DNA of 64,000 nucleotides from Streptomyces monomycini (GTDB taxonomy: Bacteria; Actinomycetota; Actinomycetes; Streptomycetales; Streptomycetaceae). The translations under genes and the position numbers were made by a program. The stretch spans positions 558,001-622,000 of the forward strand of contig NZ_JAFIQY010000001.1 of NCBI RefSeq assembly GCF_022271435.1. Reading direction: 5' to 3'. The notes under the pieces are model-generated. The model saw only the letters and a list, made by a program, of their open reading frames with translations. It was not told the origin of the DNA and ran no database searches. Shown piece after piece: positions 31,673 to 40,462 of the stretch (the first letter of the stretch is position 1; each line of letters begins with the position of its first letter).

Positions 31673-33082
31673 GTGCGAGCACGATCTCCCGGAAGGACCG
31701 GCCGGCCACGGCGGCCCTTCCCCCCGACCGGACGGCGTGGTCCGCTGGGCCTGGCGGCCGTCGTGACGGCCGTCTCCCTGGCCCTCGGGGGCTGTTACCG
31801 GGGCGCCGGTGCCCTGGGCAACGAGGGCCGGGACACGATCAACGTCCTGATGGTGAACAACCCGCAGATGGCGGACCTGCAACGGCTGACCGCCGAGCAC
31901 TTCACCAAGAACACCGGCATCAAGGTGAACTACACCGTGCTGCCCGAGGACGACCTGCGCGACAAGATGAGCCAGGACTTCTCCAGCCAGGCCGGCCAGT
32001 ACGACGTGGCCAGCCTGAGCAACTACGAGACGCCCATCTACGCCCGCAACGGCTGGCTGACCCCGCTCGGCGACCGCGCCGCACGGGACACCGGGTACGA
32101 CCAGGCGGACCTGCTCGCCCCCGTACGGAAGTCGCTGACCGCCGCCGACGGGAAGGTCTACGCGCAGCCGTTCTACGGGGAGTCGTCCTTCCTGATGTAC
32201 CGCAAGGACGTGCTGCGGGACCTGGGGCTGACGATGCCCGGGAAACCCACCTGGAAGCAGGTCGCGGCGCTCGCCGCGAAGCTCGACGGCGCGCGCCCGG
32301 GCATGAAGGGCATCTGTCTGCGCGGCCAGCCCGGCTGGGGGCAGCTCGCGGCGCCGCTGACCTCGGTGGTGAACACCTTCGGCGGCACCTGGTTCACCAA
32401 GGACTGGCAGGCCCGGGTGAACAGCCCGGAGTTCACCGCCGCCACCCGCTTCTACGTCGGTCTGCTGCGTACGCACGGGCAGGCGGGCGCCCCGCAGGCC
32501 GGGTACACCGAGTGCCTGAACGACATGCAGCAGGGCAAGGTCGCCATGTGGTACGACGCGACCGCCGGCGCCGGTTCGCTGGAGAGCGGCGATTCCAAGG
32601 TCGCCGGAAAGGTCGGTTACGCGCCCGCGCCGGTCGAGCGGACCGCGAGCTCGGGCTGGCTCTACACCTGGGCGTGGGGCGTGCAGAAGGCCAGCACCCA
32701 CCAGGACGCGGCCTGGAAGTTCATCTCCTGGGCCTCCGGCAAGGACTACGAGCGGCTGGTGGGCGAGCGGCTGGGCTGGTCGAAGGTACCGGCCGGCAAG
32801 CGCGCCTCCACCTACCGCGACCCCGACTACCTGCGGCACAGCGGGGCGTTCGCCGCCGCGACGAAGAACGCGATCAGCTCGGCCCGGCCCGACGACCCGG
32901 GGGTGCAGCCGCGGCCCGCGCCCGGCATCCAGTTCGTCGGCATCCCCGAGTTCTCGGACCTGGGCACCAAGGTCTCCCACGAGGTCAGCTCGGCGATCGC
33001 GGGACGGCAGAGCGTCTCCGAGGCGCTCGACAAGAGCCAGCGGCTGGCAGAGGAGGTGGCCCGTGCCTACCAAGAGCGTTGA
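31673..33082 (+). CDS. Carbohydrate ABC transporter substrate-binding lipoprotein
   Basis: A 469-residue exported solute-binding protein (family 1). A basic N-terminus, hydrophobic core and lipobox LALGGC mark it as a membrane-anchored lipoprotein. The mature part has the usual pattern: INVLMVNNPQMADLQRLTAE, GQYDVASLSNYETPIYARNG, YAQPFYGESSFLMYRKDVLR, WGVQKASTHQDAAWKFISWA. Such proteins with this operon context bind polyols or oligosaccharides. The GTG at 31673 follows GAGAGGTGTCGAGCC. The 3' end overlaps the permease gene by 20 nt. No ATPase gene follows; Streptomyces commonly shares one (MsiK) between sugar importers. Confidence 0.9.
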   Translation: MRARSPGRTGRPRRPFPPTGRRGPLGLAAVVTAVSLALGGCYRGAGALGNEGRDTINVLMVNNPQMADLQRLTAEHFTKNTGIKVNYTVLPEDDLRDKMSQDFSSQAGQYDVASLSNYETPIYARNGWLTPLGDRAARDTGYDQADLLAPVRKSLTAADGKVYAQPFYGESSFLMYRKDVLRDLGLTMPGKPTWKQVAALAAKLDGARPGMKGICLRGQPGWGQLAAPLTSVVNTFGGTWFTKDWQARVNSPEFTAATRFYVGLLRTHGQAGAPQAGYTECLNDMQQGKVAMWYDATAGAGSLESGDSKVAGKVGYAPAPVERTASSGWLYTWAWGVQKASTHQDAAWKFISWASGKDYERLVGERLGWSKVPAGKRASTYRDPDYLRHSGAFAAATKNAISSARPDDPGVQPRPAPGIQFVGIPEFSDLGTKVSHEVSSAIAGRQSVSEALDKSQRLAEEVARAYQER

Positions 33083-34058
33083 GACGCGCGACGAGCCCGG
33101 CGGCCGGAGCGACACCCGGCGGCCGAGCGGCGCGACACGTTCCCGCGGGGGCGCGGGAACCGCCCGGCGCGCCGCGGGCTGGGCCCGTCGCGCCCCGCTG
33201 CTGCCCGCCCTGGTCTTCCTGGTGGTGGTGACCCAGCTCCCGTTCGTGGCCACCGTCGTCATCTCCTTCACCCGGTGGAACGCGCTGGCCCCCGACAACA
33301 AGGGCTTCGCGGCCCTCGACAACTACAAGGCCGTCTTCACCGATCCCGCGATGCGCTCGGCCATCTGGACCACGGTCCTGCTGACCGTGACCGTCGTGCT
33401 GGTCAGCCTCGTCCTGGGCCTCGGCCTGGCACTGCTGCTGGACCGGAGGTTCTGGGGCCGCGGTGTCGTCCGTACGATGCTGATCACCCCGTTCCTGGTC
33501 GTGCCGGTCGCCGCCGCGCTGCTGTGGAAGCACGCGCTCTACAACGCCTCGTACGGGCTGATCAACGGCACGCTGACCTGGGTATGGAAGCTGTTCGGCA
33601 GCGCCGACCCGCCGCAGCCGGACTGGATGACCGCCTCACCGCTGGCGGCCGTCGAGGTGTCGCTGATCTGGCAGTGGACGCCGTTCATGATGCTGATCCT
33701 GCTGGCCGGGCTGCAGAGCCGGCCCGCCGACGCGGTCGAGGCGGCCCGGGTCGACGGCGCCTCCGCCTTCGACGTGTTCCGCTACCTCACCCTGCCCCAC
33801 CTGCGCCGCTACCTGGAGCTGGCCGCCCTGCTCGGCACCGTCTACGTGGTGCAGAACTTCGACGCGGTGTTCACCATCACCTCGGGCGGCCTGGGCACCG
33901 CCAACCTCCCGTACACCATCTACCAGACCTTCTACCAGGCCCACGACTACGGACGGGCCTCCGCGCAAGGCGTCGTGGTCGTCGTCTGCTCCCTGCTGGT
34001 GGCGACGTTCGCGCTGCGCACCGTCTCGTCCCTGCTCCGTGAGGAGGTCACCCGATGA
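33063..34058 (+). CDS. Sugar ABC transporter permease (MalF-like)
   Basis: A 331-residue inner-membrane protein with about six helices and an Arg-rich cytosolic N-terminus. The EAA loop is EAARVDGASAFDVFRYLTLP (about residue 225-245), which docks to the ATPase. The GTG start at 33063 lies within the 3' end of the binding-protein gene. It ends overlapping the next permease gene by ATGA. Confidence 0.92.
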   Translation: MPTKSVETRDEPGGRSDTRRPSGATRSRGGAGTARRAAGWARRAPLLPALVFLVVVTQLPFVATVVISFTRWNALAPDNKGFAALDNYKAVFTDPAMRSAIWTTVLLTVTVVLVSLVLGLGLALLLDRRFWGRGVVRTMLITPFLVVPVAAALLWKHALYNASYGLINGTLTWVWKLFGSADPPQPDWMTASPLAAVEVSLIWQWTPFMMLILLAGLQSRPADAVEAARVDGASAFDVFRYLTLPHLRRYLELAALLGTVYVVQNFDAVFTITSGGLGTANLPYTIYQTFYQAHDYGRASAQGVVVVVCSLLVATFALRTVSSLLREEVTR

Positions 34059-34921
34059 GCGCGAGCACGGTACGGGGTGTCGCGCCCGCCGAACGGCGAC
34101 GGCGGCGCACCGGAAGTCTGCTGGGCCTGGCGGCCTGGCTCTGCGGCATCGCCTTCTTCCTGCCGGTGGCGTGGATGGTGCTCACCTCCTTCCACAGCGA
34201 GACGGACGCGGCGGCCAACCCGCCGAGCGTCGGCGCCGGGCTGACGCTGCACGGCTACCGCGAGTTCTTCGGGGCGGGCACCGGCATCAGCCCCTGGCCG
34301 CCGCTGATCAACTCGCTGACGGCCTCGGTCGCCTCCACCCTGCTGGTGCTGGCGCTCGCCGTCCCGGCGGCGTACGCGCTCTCCATCAAGCCGGTGCGCA
34401 AGTGGAGCGACGTCCTGTTCTTCTTCCTGTCCACCAAGATGCTGCCGCTGGTGGCCGGGCTGCTGCCGGTCTACCTGATCGCGCAGAACACCCGGATGCT
34501 GGACAGCATCTGGCTGCTCGTCATCCTCTACACCTCGATGAACCTGCCGATCGCGGTGTGGATGATGCGGTCCTTCCTGGCCGAGGTGCCGGTGGAGATG
34601 CTGGAGGCGGCCTCCATCGACGGTGCCGGGCTGCCGACGACGCTGGTGCGCATCGTCGCGCCGGTCGCGCTGCCCGGCATCGCGGCCACCGCGCTGATCT
34701 CGTTCATCTTCAGCTGGAACGAGCTGCTGTTCGCCCGGGTGCTCACCGGCATCGTCGCCGGGACCTCACCGGTCTTCCTGACCGGGTTCGTGACCAGCCA
34801 GGGCCTGTTCCTGGCCAAGGTGTGCGCCGCCGCCACCGTGATCTCCCTGCCGGTGCTCGCCGCCGGATTCGCCGCCCAGGACAAGCTCGTCCAGGGCCTC
34901 TCGCTAGGAGCCGTGAAATGA
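34055..34921 (+). CDS. Sugar ABC transporter permease (MalG-like)
   Basis: A 288-residue membrane protein with six helices and EAA loop EAASIDGAGLPTTLVRIVAP. It is the partner of the preceding permease, joined on both sides by 4-nt overlaps (34055-34058 and 34918-34921). This implies translational coupling through the dehydrogenase gene. Confidence 0.92.
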   Translation: MSASTVRGVAPAERRRRRTGSLLGLAAWLCGIAFFLPVAWMVLTSFHSETDAAANPPSVGAGLTLHGYREFFGAGTGISPWPPLINSLTASVASTLLVLALAVPAAYALSIKPVRKWSDVLFFFLSTKMLPLVAGLLPVYLIAQNTRMLDSIWLLVILYTSMNLPIAVWMMRSFLAEVPVEMLEAASIDGAGLPTTLVRIVAPVALPGIAATALISFIFSWNELLFARVLTGIVAGTSPVFLTGFVTSQGLFLAKVCAAATVISLPVLAAGFAAQDKLVQGLSLGAVK

Positions 34922-35910
34922 AGGCCGCAGTCATCAGCGCCCCGGGCCGGGTCGAGGTCACCACCGTCGCCGATCCGGCGCCCGGGCCGCGGGAAGTCGT
35001 CGTGGACGTCGCGGGCTGCGGGCTGTGCGGTACCGATCTGCACATCCTCCAGGGCGAGTTCGCGCCGATGCTGCCCGTGGTGCCCGGACACGAGTTCGCC
35101 GGCACGGTCGTCGCCACCGGGGCTGAGGTCACCGGGCTGACCGAGGGCGACCGGGTCGCCGTCGACCCCTCCCTGTACTGCTACGCGTGCCACTACTGCC
35201 GTATCGGCCGCAACAACCTGTGCGAACGGTGGGCCGCCATCGGGGTGACCACGGCCGGCGGTGCCGCCGAGTTCGCCGTCGCGCCGGCTGCGAACTGCGT
35301 CAGGCTGCCCGAGCACGTACGGACCGAGGACGCGGCGCTCATCGAGCCGCTGTCCTGCGCCGTACGAGGCTACGACATCCTGCGCTCGCAGCAGCTCGGC
35401 ACCCATGTGCTGATCTACGGGTCCGGCACGATGGGGCTGATGATGCTCGAACTCGCCAAGCGCACCGGGGCGGCGGGCGTCGACGTCGTCGACGTCAATC
35501 CGCAGCGGCTGGCCACCGCGCGGCAGCTGGGCTGCGGCAACGCGGCGGCCTCCGCAGACGAGCTGGACCGGCCGCGCGGCTGGGACGTGGTCATCGACGC
35601 CACCGGCAACGAGCGCGCCATCCAGGACGCGCTGGGCCGCGTCGGCAAGGGCGGTACGTTCCTCCAGTTCGGTGTCTCCGACTACGCGGCGCGCGCCGTG
35701 ATCGAGCCGTACCGGATCTACAACCAGGAGATCACCATCACCGGTTCGATGGCGGTCCTGCACAGCTACGAACGGGCCGCCGAGCTCTTCGCCGCGGGCG
35801 TCCTGGCCCCGGAGGTCTTCATCAGCGACCGGCTGCCGCTGGACCGGTACGCGGAAGCGCTGGACCGCTTCAAGGCGGGGCAGGGACGGAAGATCCTGGT
35901 CACTCCCTGA
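34918..35910 (+). CDS. Zinc-dependent alcohol/polyol dehydrogenase
   Basis: A 330-residue medium-chain dehydrogenase. Catalytic zinc ligands are Cys in CGLCGTDLH, and His-Glu in PGHEFAGTVV. The structural-zinc cluster is CYACHYCRIGRNNLC; the nucleotide fold is YGSGTMGLMMLELAK with acidic Asp in VDVVDVNPQRL, indicating NAD. Similar to sorbitol and L-threonine dehydrogenases. In this operon the natural reading is oxidation of the polyol brought in by the transporter. Its 3' end sits in a 17-bp tandem repeat. Confidence 0.88.
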   Translation: MKAAVISAPGRVEVTTVADPAPGPREVVVDVAGCGLCGTDLHILQGEFAPMLPVVPGHEFAGTVVATGAEVTGLTEGDRVAVDPSLYCYACHYCRIGRNNLCERWAAIGVTTAGGAAEFAVAPAANCVRLPEHVRTEDAALIEPLSCAVRGYDILRSQQLGTHVLIYGSGTMGLMMLELAKRTGAAGVDVVDVNPQRLATARQLGCGNAAASADELDRPRGWDVVIDATGNERAIQDALGRVGKGGTFLQFGVSDYAARAVIEPYRIYNQEITITGSMAVLHSYERAAELFAAGVLAPEVFISDRLPLDRYAEALDRFKAGQGRKILVTP

Positions 35911-35960
35911 TCCTGGTCGTGCCCTGATCCTGGCCACGTTCTGAACCTGGTCACGCCCTG
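35893..35960 (+). repeat. Four 17-bp tandem repeats spanning a stop codon
   Basis: Four contiguous copies with unit atcctggtcactccctg, each differing at a few bases (35893-35909, 35910-35926, 35927-35943, 35944-35960), followed by a partial fifth. The dehydrogenase stop TGA is formed at the junction of copies 1 and 2. Confidence 0.92.
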
Positions 35961-35980
35961 ATCCGGGGCCGGCCGGCGCG

Positions 35981-36003
35981 CGGGGCCCCTCGCCGGGGCC
36001 CCG
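35981..36003 (+). terminator. Operon terminator hairpin
   Basis: A 9-bp perfect G/C stem (35981-35989 with 35995-36003) with a 5-nt loop, 70 nt after the dehydrogenase stop and before the next operon. Confidence 0.65.
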
Positions 36004-36156
36004 GAGCGGGCCAACCGGGGGATTGACGGGGGCCGATCACCGTCGGCGCGCACGTCCTGAAGCTCGGGGTGCGAATGGTGTTGGAGCCTGGACGCGAGGC
36101 CGGGACCATGGGGCCCTGCCGACCGATCCGTACGGCACGCGGACGAGAGGACGCCG

Positions 36157-37140
36157 ATGGACCACGCCACGCCGCACGCGGGCCCGGGGCACGTCCGCGC
36201 GTTCGCCCCCGGGGACGTGGCCCCGCTCGTCGCCGCGTGGGCCCGCGGCGCTCCGTACGACCCCGTGACGCCGGAACGTTTCCGCCTTCAGGTGCTGCTC
36301 GACCCGAACTTCGATCCGGCGGGTCTGCACGTGGCCGTGCGGGACGGTGCGGTGGTCGGGGCCGCGTACGGGGTGCGCCGGACCGTCGCGACGGCCGGCG
36401 GCGATCTGGAGCCGGAGCAGGGCTGGGTGCCGTTCTTCTTCGTGGACCCGGCCGTCCGCCGCGCCGGGCTCGGGCGCCGGCTGCTCACCGGGGTGCTCGA
36501 CTGGCTCGCCGGGCACGGCCGTACCCGGGTGGACTTCGCCTCGTACACACCGCACTACTTCCTGCCCGGTCTGGACCGTGCCGCCTACCCGGACGCCGCC
36601 CGGCTGCTGGCGAAGCTGGGTTTCCGGCCCCGGGGCGAGGCCGTCGCGATGGACCTCGGACTGGTCGGCCACCGGATGCCCGACGCGGTGCGCGAGCGGG
36701 CCGCCGCGCTGGCCGCCGAGGGCTACCGCTTCGGCACACCGCGGGACGACGATCTGGTGGGGCTGCTGCGGCTGGCCGGGGACGAGTTCGGCCCCGACTG
36801 GCCGTGGGCGATCCGCCGCGCCCTGGAGGGCGGGGCTCCGCTGGACCGCATCGTGACGGCGCACGACCCGTCGGGCCGGGTCGTGGGCTGGGCGATGCAC
36901 GGGGCGTACGAGGGCCTGGCCGAACGGTTCGGGCCGTTCGGGGTGCGGGCGGACCAGCGCGGCACCGGCCTGGGCAAGGTACTGCTGCACCTGACGCTGG
37001 AGCGGATGCGGGCGGCGGGCGCGCACGGCGCGTGGTTCCTGTGGACGGGCGAGCGGAGCCCGGCCGGGCGGCTGTACAGATCGGCGGGGTTCGTCACGAC
37101 CCGTACGTTCGAGATCCTGCGGCGGGAGGTACGGCCATGA
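36157..37140 (+). CDS. GNAT family N-acetyltransferase with two GNAT domains
   Basis: A 327-residue protein with two acetyltransferase modules. The first (about 10-150) has VDPAVRRAGLGRRLLTGVLD; the second (about 165-325) has VRADQRGTGLGKVLLHLTLE. Both contain the R/Q-x-x-G-x-G acetyl-CoA loop. The substrate is unknown; its 4-nt overlap with a sugar-binding-protein gene suggests an amino-sugar-containing compound. GAGAGGA precedes the ATG at 36157. It is the first gene of the second ABC operon. Confidence 0.85.
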   Translation: MDHATPHAGPGHVRAFAPGDVAPLVAAWARGAPYDPVTPERFRLQVLLDPNFDPAGLHVAVRDGAVVGAAYGVRRTVATAGGDLEPEQGWVPFFFVDPAVRRAGLGRRLLTGVLDWLAGHGRTRVDFASYTPHYFLPGLDRAAYPDAARLLAKLGFRPRGEAVAMDLGLVGHRMPDAVRERAAALAAEGYRFGTPRDDDLVGLLRLAGDEFGPDWPWAIRRALEGGAPLDRIVTAHDPSGRVVGWAMHGAYEGLAERFGPFGVRADQRGTGLGKVLLHLTLERMRAAGAHGAWFLWTGERSPAGRLYRSAGFVTTRTFEILRREVRP

Positions 37141-38456
37141 GGCGGCGGCGGGTGCTGGCGGGGCTGGCGGGAGCGGCGGTGACGGCGGCGGGCTGCGGCG
37201 CCCCGGGCCGGAGCGGGAGCGGCCGCCCCGGCGACCCGGTCGTGCTGACGCTGCTGTCGCACTATGCGACGGAGCCGCTGGAGTCGGCGCTGCAACGGGC
37301 GGTCGACGCCTGGAACGCCGGGCACGACCGGGTGCATGTGCGGACCACGGCGGTCCGTTTCCAGGATCTGCTGACCACCTTGATGGTCCGGCAGGCCGCG
37401 GGGCAGGGCGCGGACATCATCCACCCGTACAGCCTGTGGGCCGGGCAGCTGGCGCAGGCCGGGGTGGTGCGGCCGGCACCGCCCGAGGACGCCGCCCGCA
37501 TCGATCGTGGCTTCGCGCGCGCCGCGGTCCGGGCGGCCTCGGTGCGCGGCCGGATCATCGGCTACCCCACGGAGGTGCAGTCCTACGCGCTGTACTACAA
37601 CAAGCGGCTGCTGCGCGCGGCCGGGGTGGACGGGCCGCCGCGCACCTGGCGGGAGCTGGAGGAGACCGCGTACCGGACCGCGCGGCGCGACCGGCACGGC
37701 AACACGCTCGTACAGGGTTTCGGGCTGTCGCGGACCGACGACGCGACCGTGGTGAACCAGACGCTGGCGCTGCTGGCCTCCCGCGGCGGATCGTTCCTCC
37801 AGGCGGACGGCTCGCGCAGTGCCCTCGGCTCCCCCGCCGGCCGGGCCGTCTTCGCGCTGGAACGCCGGCTGATCGACCGGGGCGCGAGCGACCCCGGCAT
37901 CGACCTGATGAAAGCTTTCCCCGCGGGGCGGGTGGCGATGGCGGTCAGCGGCGGCTGGTGGACCGGCAGCCTGAAGCAGACCATGGGCCGGGACTACCGC
38001 GATGTCGCGGTGGCGCCGGTTCCGGGGCCCGCGCCCGGCAACCGGGGCACGGTCACCACCGGCTTCCTGCTGGGCGTCAACGCCAAGAGCCGGTATCCGC
38101 GGGAGGCCTGGGAGTTCCTGCGCTGGCTGAACGACGAGGTGGTGCCGGCCGGCCCGCGGGCGGGCCGGGCCGCCGCGGTGCGCGCCACCCGCATGAGCGT
38201 CCTGCAGATGTCGGTCGGCACGATGACCGGGCGCACCCGCGACATGCGGGGCCTGCTGGCCGCCGGCGGCGATCCGAACCTGGGCCCGTTCGTCGACGCG
38301 CTGGACTACGCCACGCCGGAGCCGAACGGGCCGCGCGCGCAGAAGGCGAAGGCGCTGCTGCGCAAGAACATCGAGCAGATGTGGACCGGCCGCCTGTCAC
38401 CGGACGACGCCGTCCGCAAGGCCGTACACCAGGTCGACCAGGAGCTCTCCCGCTGA
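37137..38456 (+). CDS. Carbohydrate ABC transporter substrate-binding lipoprotein
   Basis: A 439-residue solute-binding lipoprotein: RRRR, hydrophobic core and lipobox TAAGC within the first 22 residues. The mature part is family 1-like (VVLTLLSHYATEPLESALQR, GADIIHPYSLWAGQLAQAGV, IIGYPTEVQSYALYYNKRLL, MAVSGGWWTGSLKQ). The ATG at 37137 overlaps the GNAT gene by four bases. Two permease genes follow after 63 nt, again without an ATPase gene. Confidence 0.9.
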   Translation: MRRRRVLAGLAGAAVTAAGCGAPGRSGSGRPGDPVVLTLLSHYATEPLESALQRAVDAWNAGHDRVHVRTTAVRFQDLLTTLMVRQAAGQGADIIHPYSLWAGQLAQAGVVRPAPPEDAARIDRGFARAAVRAASVRGRIIGYPTEVQSYALYYNKRLLRAAGVDGPPRTWRELEETAYRTARRDRHGNTLVQGFGLSRTDDATVVNQTLALLASRGGSFLQADGSRSALGSPAGRAVFALERRLIDRGASDPGIDLMKAFPAGRVAMAVSGGWWTGSLKQTMGRDYRDVAVAPVPGPAPGNRGTVTTGFLLGVNAKSRYPREAWEFLRWLNDEVVPAGPRAGRAAAVRATRMSVLQMSVGTMTGRTRDMRGLLAAGGDPNLGPFVDALDYATPEPNGPRAQKAKALLRKNIEQMWTGRLSPDDAVRKAVHQVDQELSR

Positions 38457-38519
38457 CCCCACGCCCCGCCCCACGGGCCCCCACCCGTCGGCCCGCCCGT
38501 CCCGAAAGGCTGGTGCTGC

Positions 38520-39539
38520 ATGGCGACAACGGTCGGAAGCGCGGACGAGGACGGGGACGGCGGGCGGGCCGGCACGGACGCCCTGGGCCGCGGTGACGAG
38601 GACGGCGGGCGGGCGGGCGTACGGGCGGCCGGCAGCCGCGCCGGCGCCGCCGCGCACCGGCGCCGCCGTCGGCAGACCGTCGTCGCCTACCTCTTCCTCA
38701 CGCCCAGTCTGCTCTTCTTCGCGATCTTCCTCTTCCTGCCGCTGCTCTTCGCGGTGCTGCTGTCGCTGTCCCGCTGGGCGGGCTTCGACCTCGCCGACAT
38801 ACGGCCGGTGGGCACGGAGAACTTCGCCGCCCTCTTCGCCCGCGGCTCGTCCTTCCTGACACCGGTCCTGAGCAACACGCTGCTGTACGCGCTGGGCACC
38901 GTGGTCCTGGCGCTGACCGGCGCCGTACTGGTCGCCCACTGCATCACCAACCTGCGCTTCCAGGGCCTGTGGCGGACGCTGTACTTCCTGCCGATCGTCA
39001 CCACCGTGGTCGCGGTCGGCAATGTGTGGAAGTACATGTACGAGCCGGGCGGCCTGGTCAACGGGGTGCTCAACGCGCTCGGCCTGCGCTCCGTGGCCTT
39101 CCTCCAGGACCCGGCGACGGCGCTGCCGTCGATCGTCGTGGTCCAGGCGTGGGCCTCCCTCGGCTCCGCGATCCTCGTCCTCACCGCGGGCCTGAAGGCG
39201 ATTCCGCGCTCCTACTACGAGGCGGCGGAGCTGGACGGGGCCGGGCAGTTCACCGTCTTCACGCGCATCACGCTGCCGCTGCTGCGGCCGTCGCTGCTGT
39301 TCGTGTGCGTGACCCAGTTCATCACCGGGCTCCAGTCGTTCGCGCTGATCACCGTGATGACCGGCGAGGGCGGGCCGGGCGACGCGACCAGTGTCGCCGC
39401 CCTGGAGATGTACCAGCGGGCGTTCAAGTACGGGGACTGGGGTTCGGCGAGCGCGGCGGCCCTGGTGCTGTTCGTGCTGATCCTGGTGATCACTTTGGTG
39501 CAGTTGTGGCTGTTCCGGCGGAAGGGAGAGGACGCGTGA
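38520..39539 (+). CDS. Sugar ABC transporter permease (MalF-like)
   Basis: A 339-residue membrane protein with a ~50-residue polar N-terminal tail (Gly, Asp, Arg-rich) and six helices. The EAA loop is EAAELDGAGQFTVFTRITLP. AAAGG precedes the ATG at 38520. It overlaps the next gene by GTGA at 39536-39539. Confidence 0.92.
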   Translation: MATTVGSADEDGDGGRAGTDALGRGDEDGGRAGVRAAGSRAGAAAHRRRRRQTVVAYLFLTPSLLFFAIFLFLPLLFAVLLSLSRWAGFDLADIRPVGTENFAALFARGSSFLTPVLSNTLLYALGTVVLALTGAVLVAHCITNLRFQGLWRTLYFLPIVTTVVAVGNVWKYMYEPGGLVNGVLNALGLRSVAFLQDPATALPSIVVVQAWASLGSAILVLTAGLKAIPRSYYEAAELDGAGQFTVFTRITLPLLRPSLLFVCVTQFITGLQSFALITVMTGEGGPGDATSVAALEMYQRAFKYGDWGSASAAALVLFVLILVITLVQLWLFRRKGEDA

Positions 39540-40408
39540 GACGGCGCAGGCGCTTCCCGTGGCTGTCGTACCTGCTGGTGGGGGTGGGTGCGGTGGTGAC
39601 GGTGGTCCCGTTCCTGGACATGCTGCTGACCTCGTTCAAGGGGGCGGGCGAGTACGGCAGGCTCCCGTACCGCTTCCTTCCGGAAGCCTTCGAGCTGTCC
39701 AACTACCGGGAGGCGTTCGTCCGGCTCGATCTGCCGCTGCTGTTCCGCAACAGCGTCGTCGCCACCGCCGTGATCACCGGGTCGGTGCTGCTGACGTCCT
39801 CCCTGGCGGGGTACGCCCTGGCCAAGCTGCGCTTTCCCGGCCGGGACCTGATCTTCCGGCTGGTGCTGGCGACGATGATGTTCCCGCCGTTCGTCTTCTT
39901 CATCCCGCACTTCCTGATCCTCGTGCACTGGCCGCTGGCGGGCGGCAACGGGCCGCTCGGCGATGGCGGCGCGGGGCTGACGGTCAGCCTCGCCGCGCTG
40001 GTCATGCCGTTCCTGGTGTCCGGGTTCGGGATCTTCCTGATGCGGCAGTTCATCGTCTCTGTACCGGACGAGATGCTGGAGGCGGCCCGGATCGACGGCG
40101 CCGGGGAGTTCACGGTGTGGTGGCGCATCGTCGTGCCGCAGACCAAGCCGGTGGCCGTGACCCTCGCGCTGCTCACCTTCGTCAGCGCCTGGAACGAGTA
40201 CATCTGGGCGCTGCTGGTGTCGACCGCGAATCCCCGTCTGATGACGCTGCCCGTGGGCATCCAAACCTTGCAGAGCTATCTGGACCCGAACCGCATGGTG
40301 CCCGTCATGATGGCCGGGCTCATGATGAGTGTGCTGCCCGTGCTGCTTCTGTTCCTCCTGTTGCAGAAGTACTACATCAGGGGTGTCATGCTCAGCGGCC
40401 TCAAGTAG
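39536..40408 (+). CDS. Sugar ABC transporter permease (MalG-like)
   Basis: A 290-residue membrane protein with six helices, EAA loop EAARIDGAGEFTVWWRIVVP, and the typical C-terminus QKYYIRGVMLSGLK. The GTG start at 39536 is supported by AAGGGAGAGG and the 4-nt overlap with the previous permease gene. It converges on the TetR gene across an 8-bp repeat tract. Confidence 0.92.
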   Translation: MRRRRRFPWLSYLLVGVGAVVTVVPFLDMLLTSFKGAGEYGRLPYRFLPEAFELSNYREAFVRLDLPLLFRNSVVATAVITGSVLLTSSLAGYALAKLRFPGRDLIFRLVLATMMFPPFVFFIPHFLILVHWPLAGGNGPLGDGGAGLTVSLAALVMPFLVSGFGIFLMRQFIVSVPDEMLEAARIDGAGEFTVWWRIVVPQTKPVAVTLALLTFVSAWNEYIWALLVSTANPRLMTLPVGIQTLQSYLDPNRMVPVMMAGLMMSVLPVLLLFLLLQKYYIRGVMLSGLK

Positions 40409-40430
40409 GGCGGTGGCCGCGGTGCCGGGC

Positions 40431-40462
40431 GGTCAGGCGGTCAGGCGGTCAGGCGGTCAGGC
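40431..40462. repeat. Four perfect 8-bp tandem repeats
   Basis: Four perfect copies of ggtcaggc (40431, 40439, 40447, 40455) in the 48-nt gap between convergent genes. The fourth copy supplies the stop codon of the TetR gene (TGA on the minus strand, 40457-40459). No other terminator is visible. Confidence 0.92.

Noticed and set aside
35893..35960. CRISPR array or attachment site for the tandem repeats at 35893 and 40431
   Set aside because: Units are short, contiguous without unique spacers, and no cas, integrase or transposase genes are in the window.
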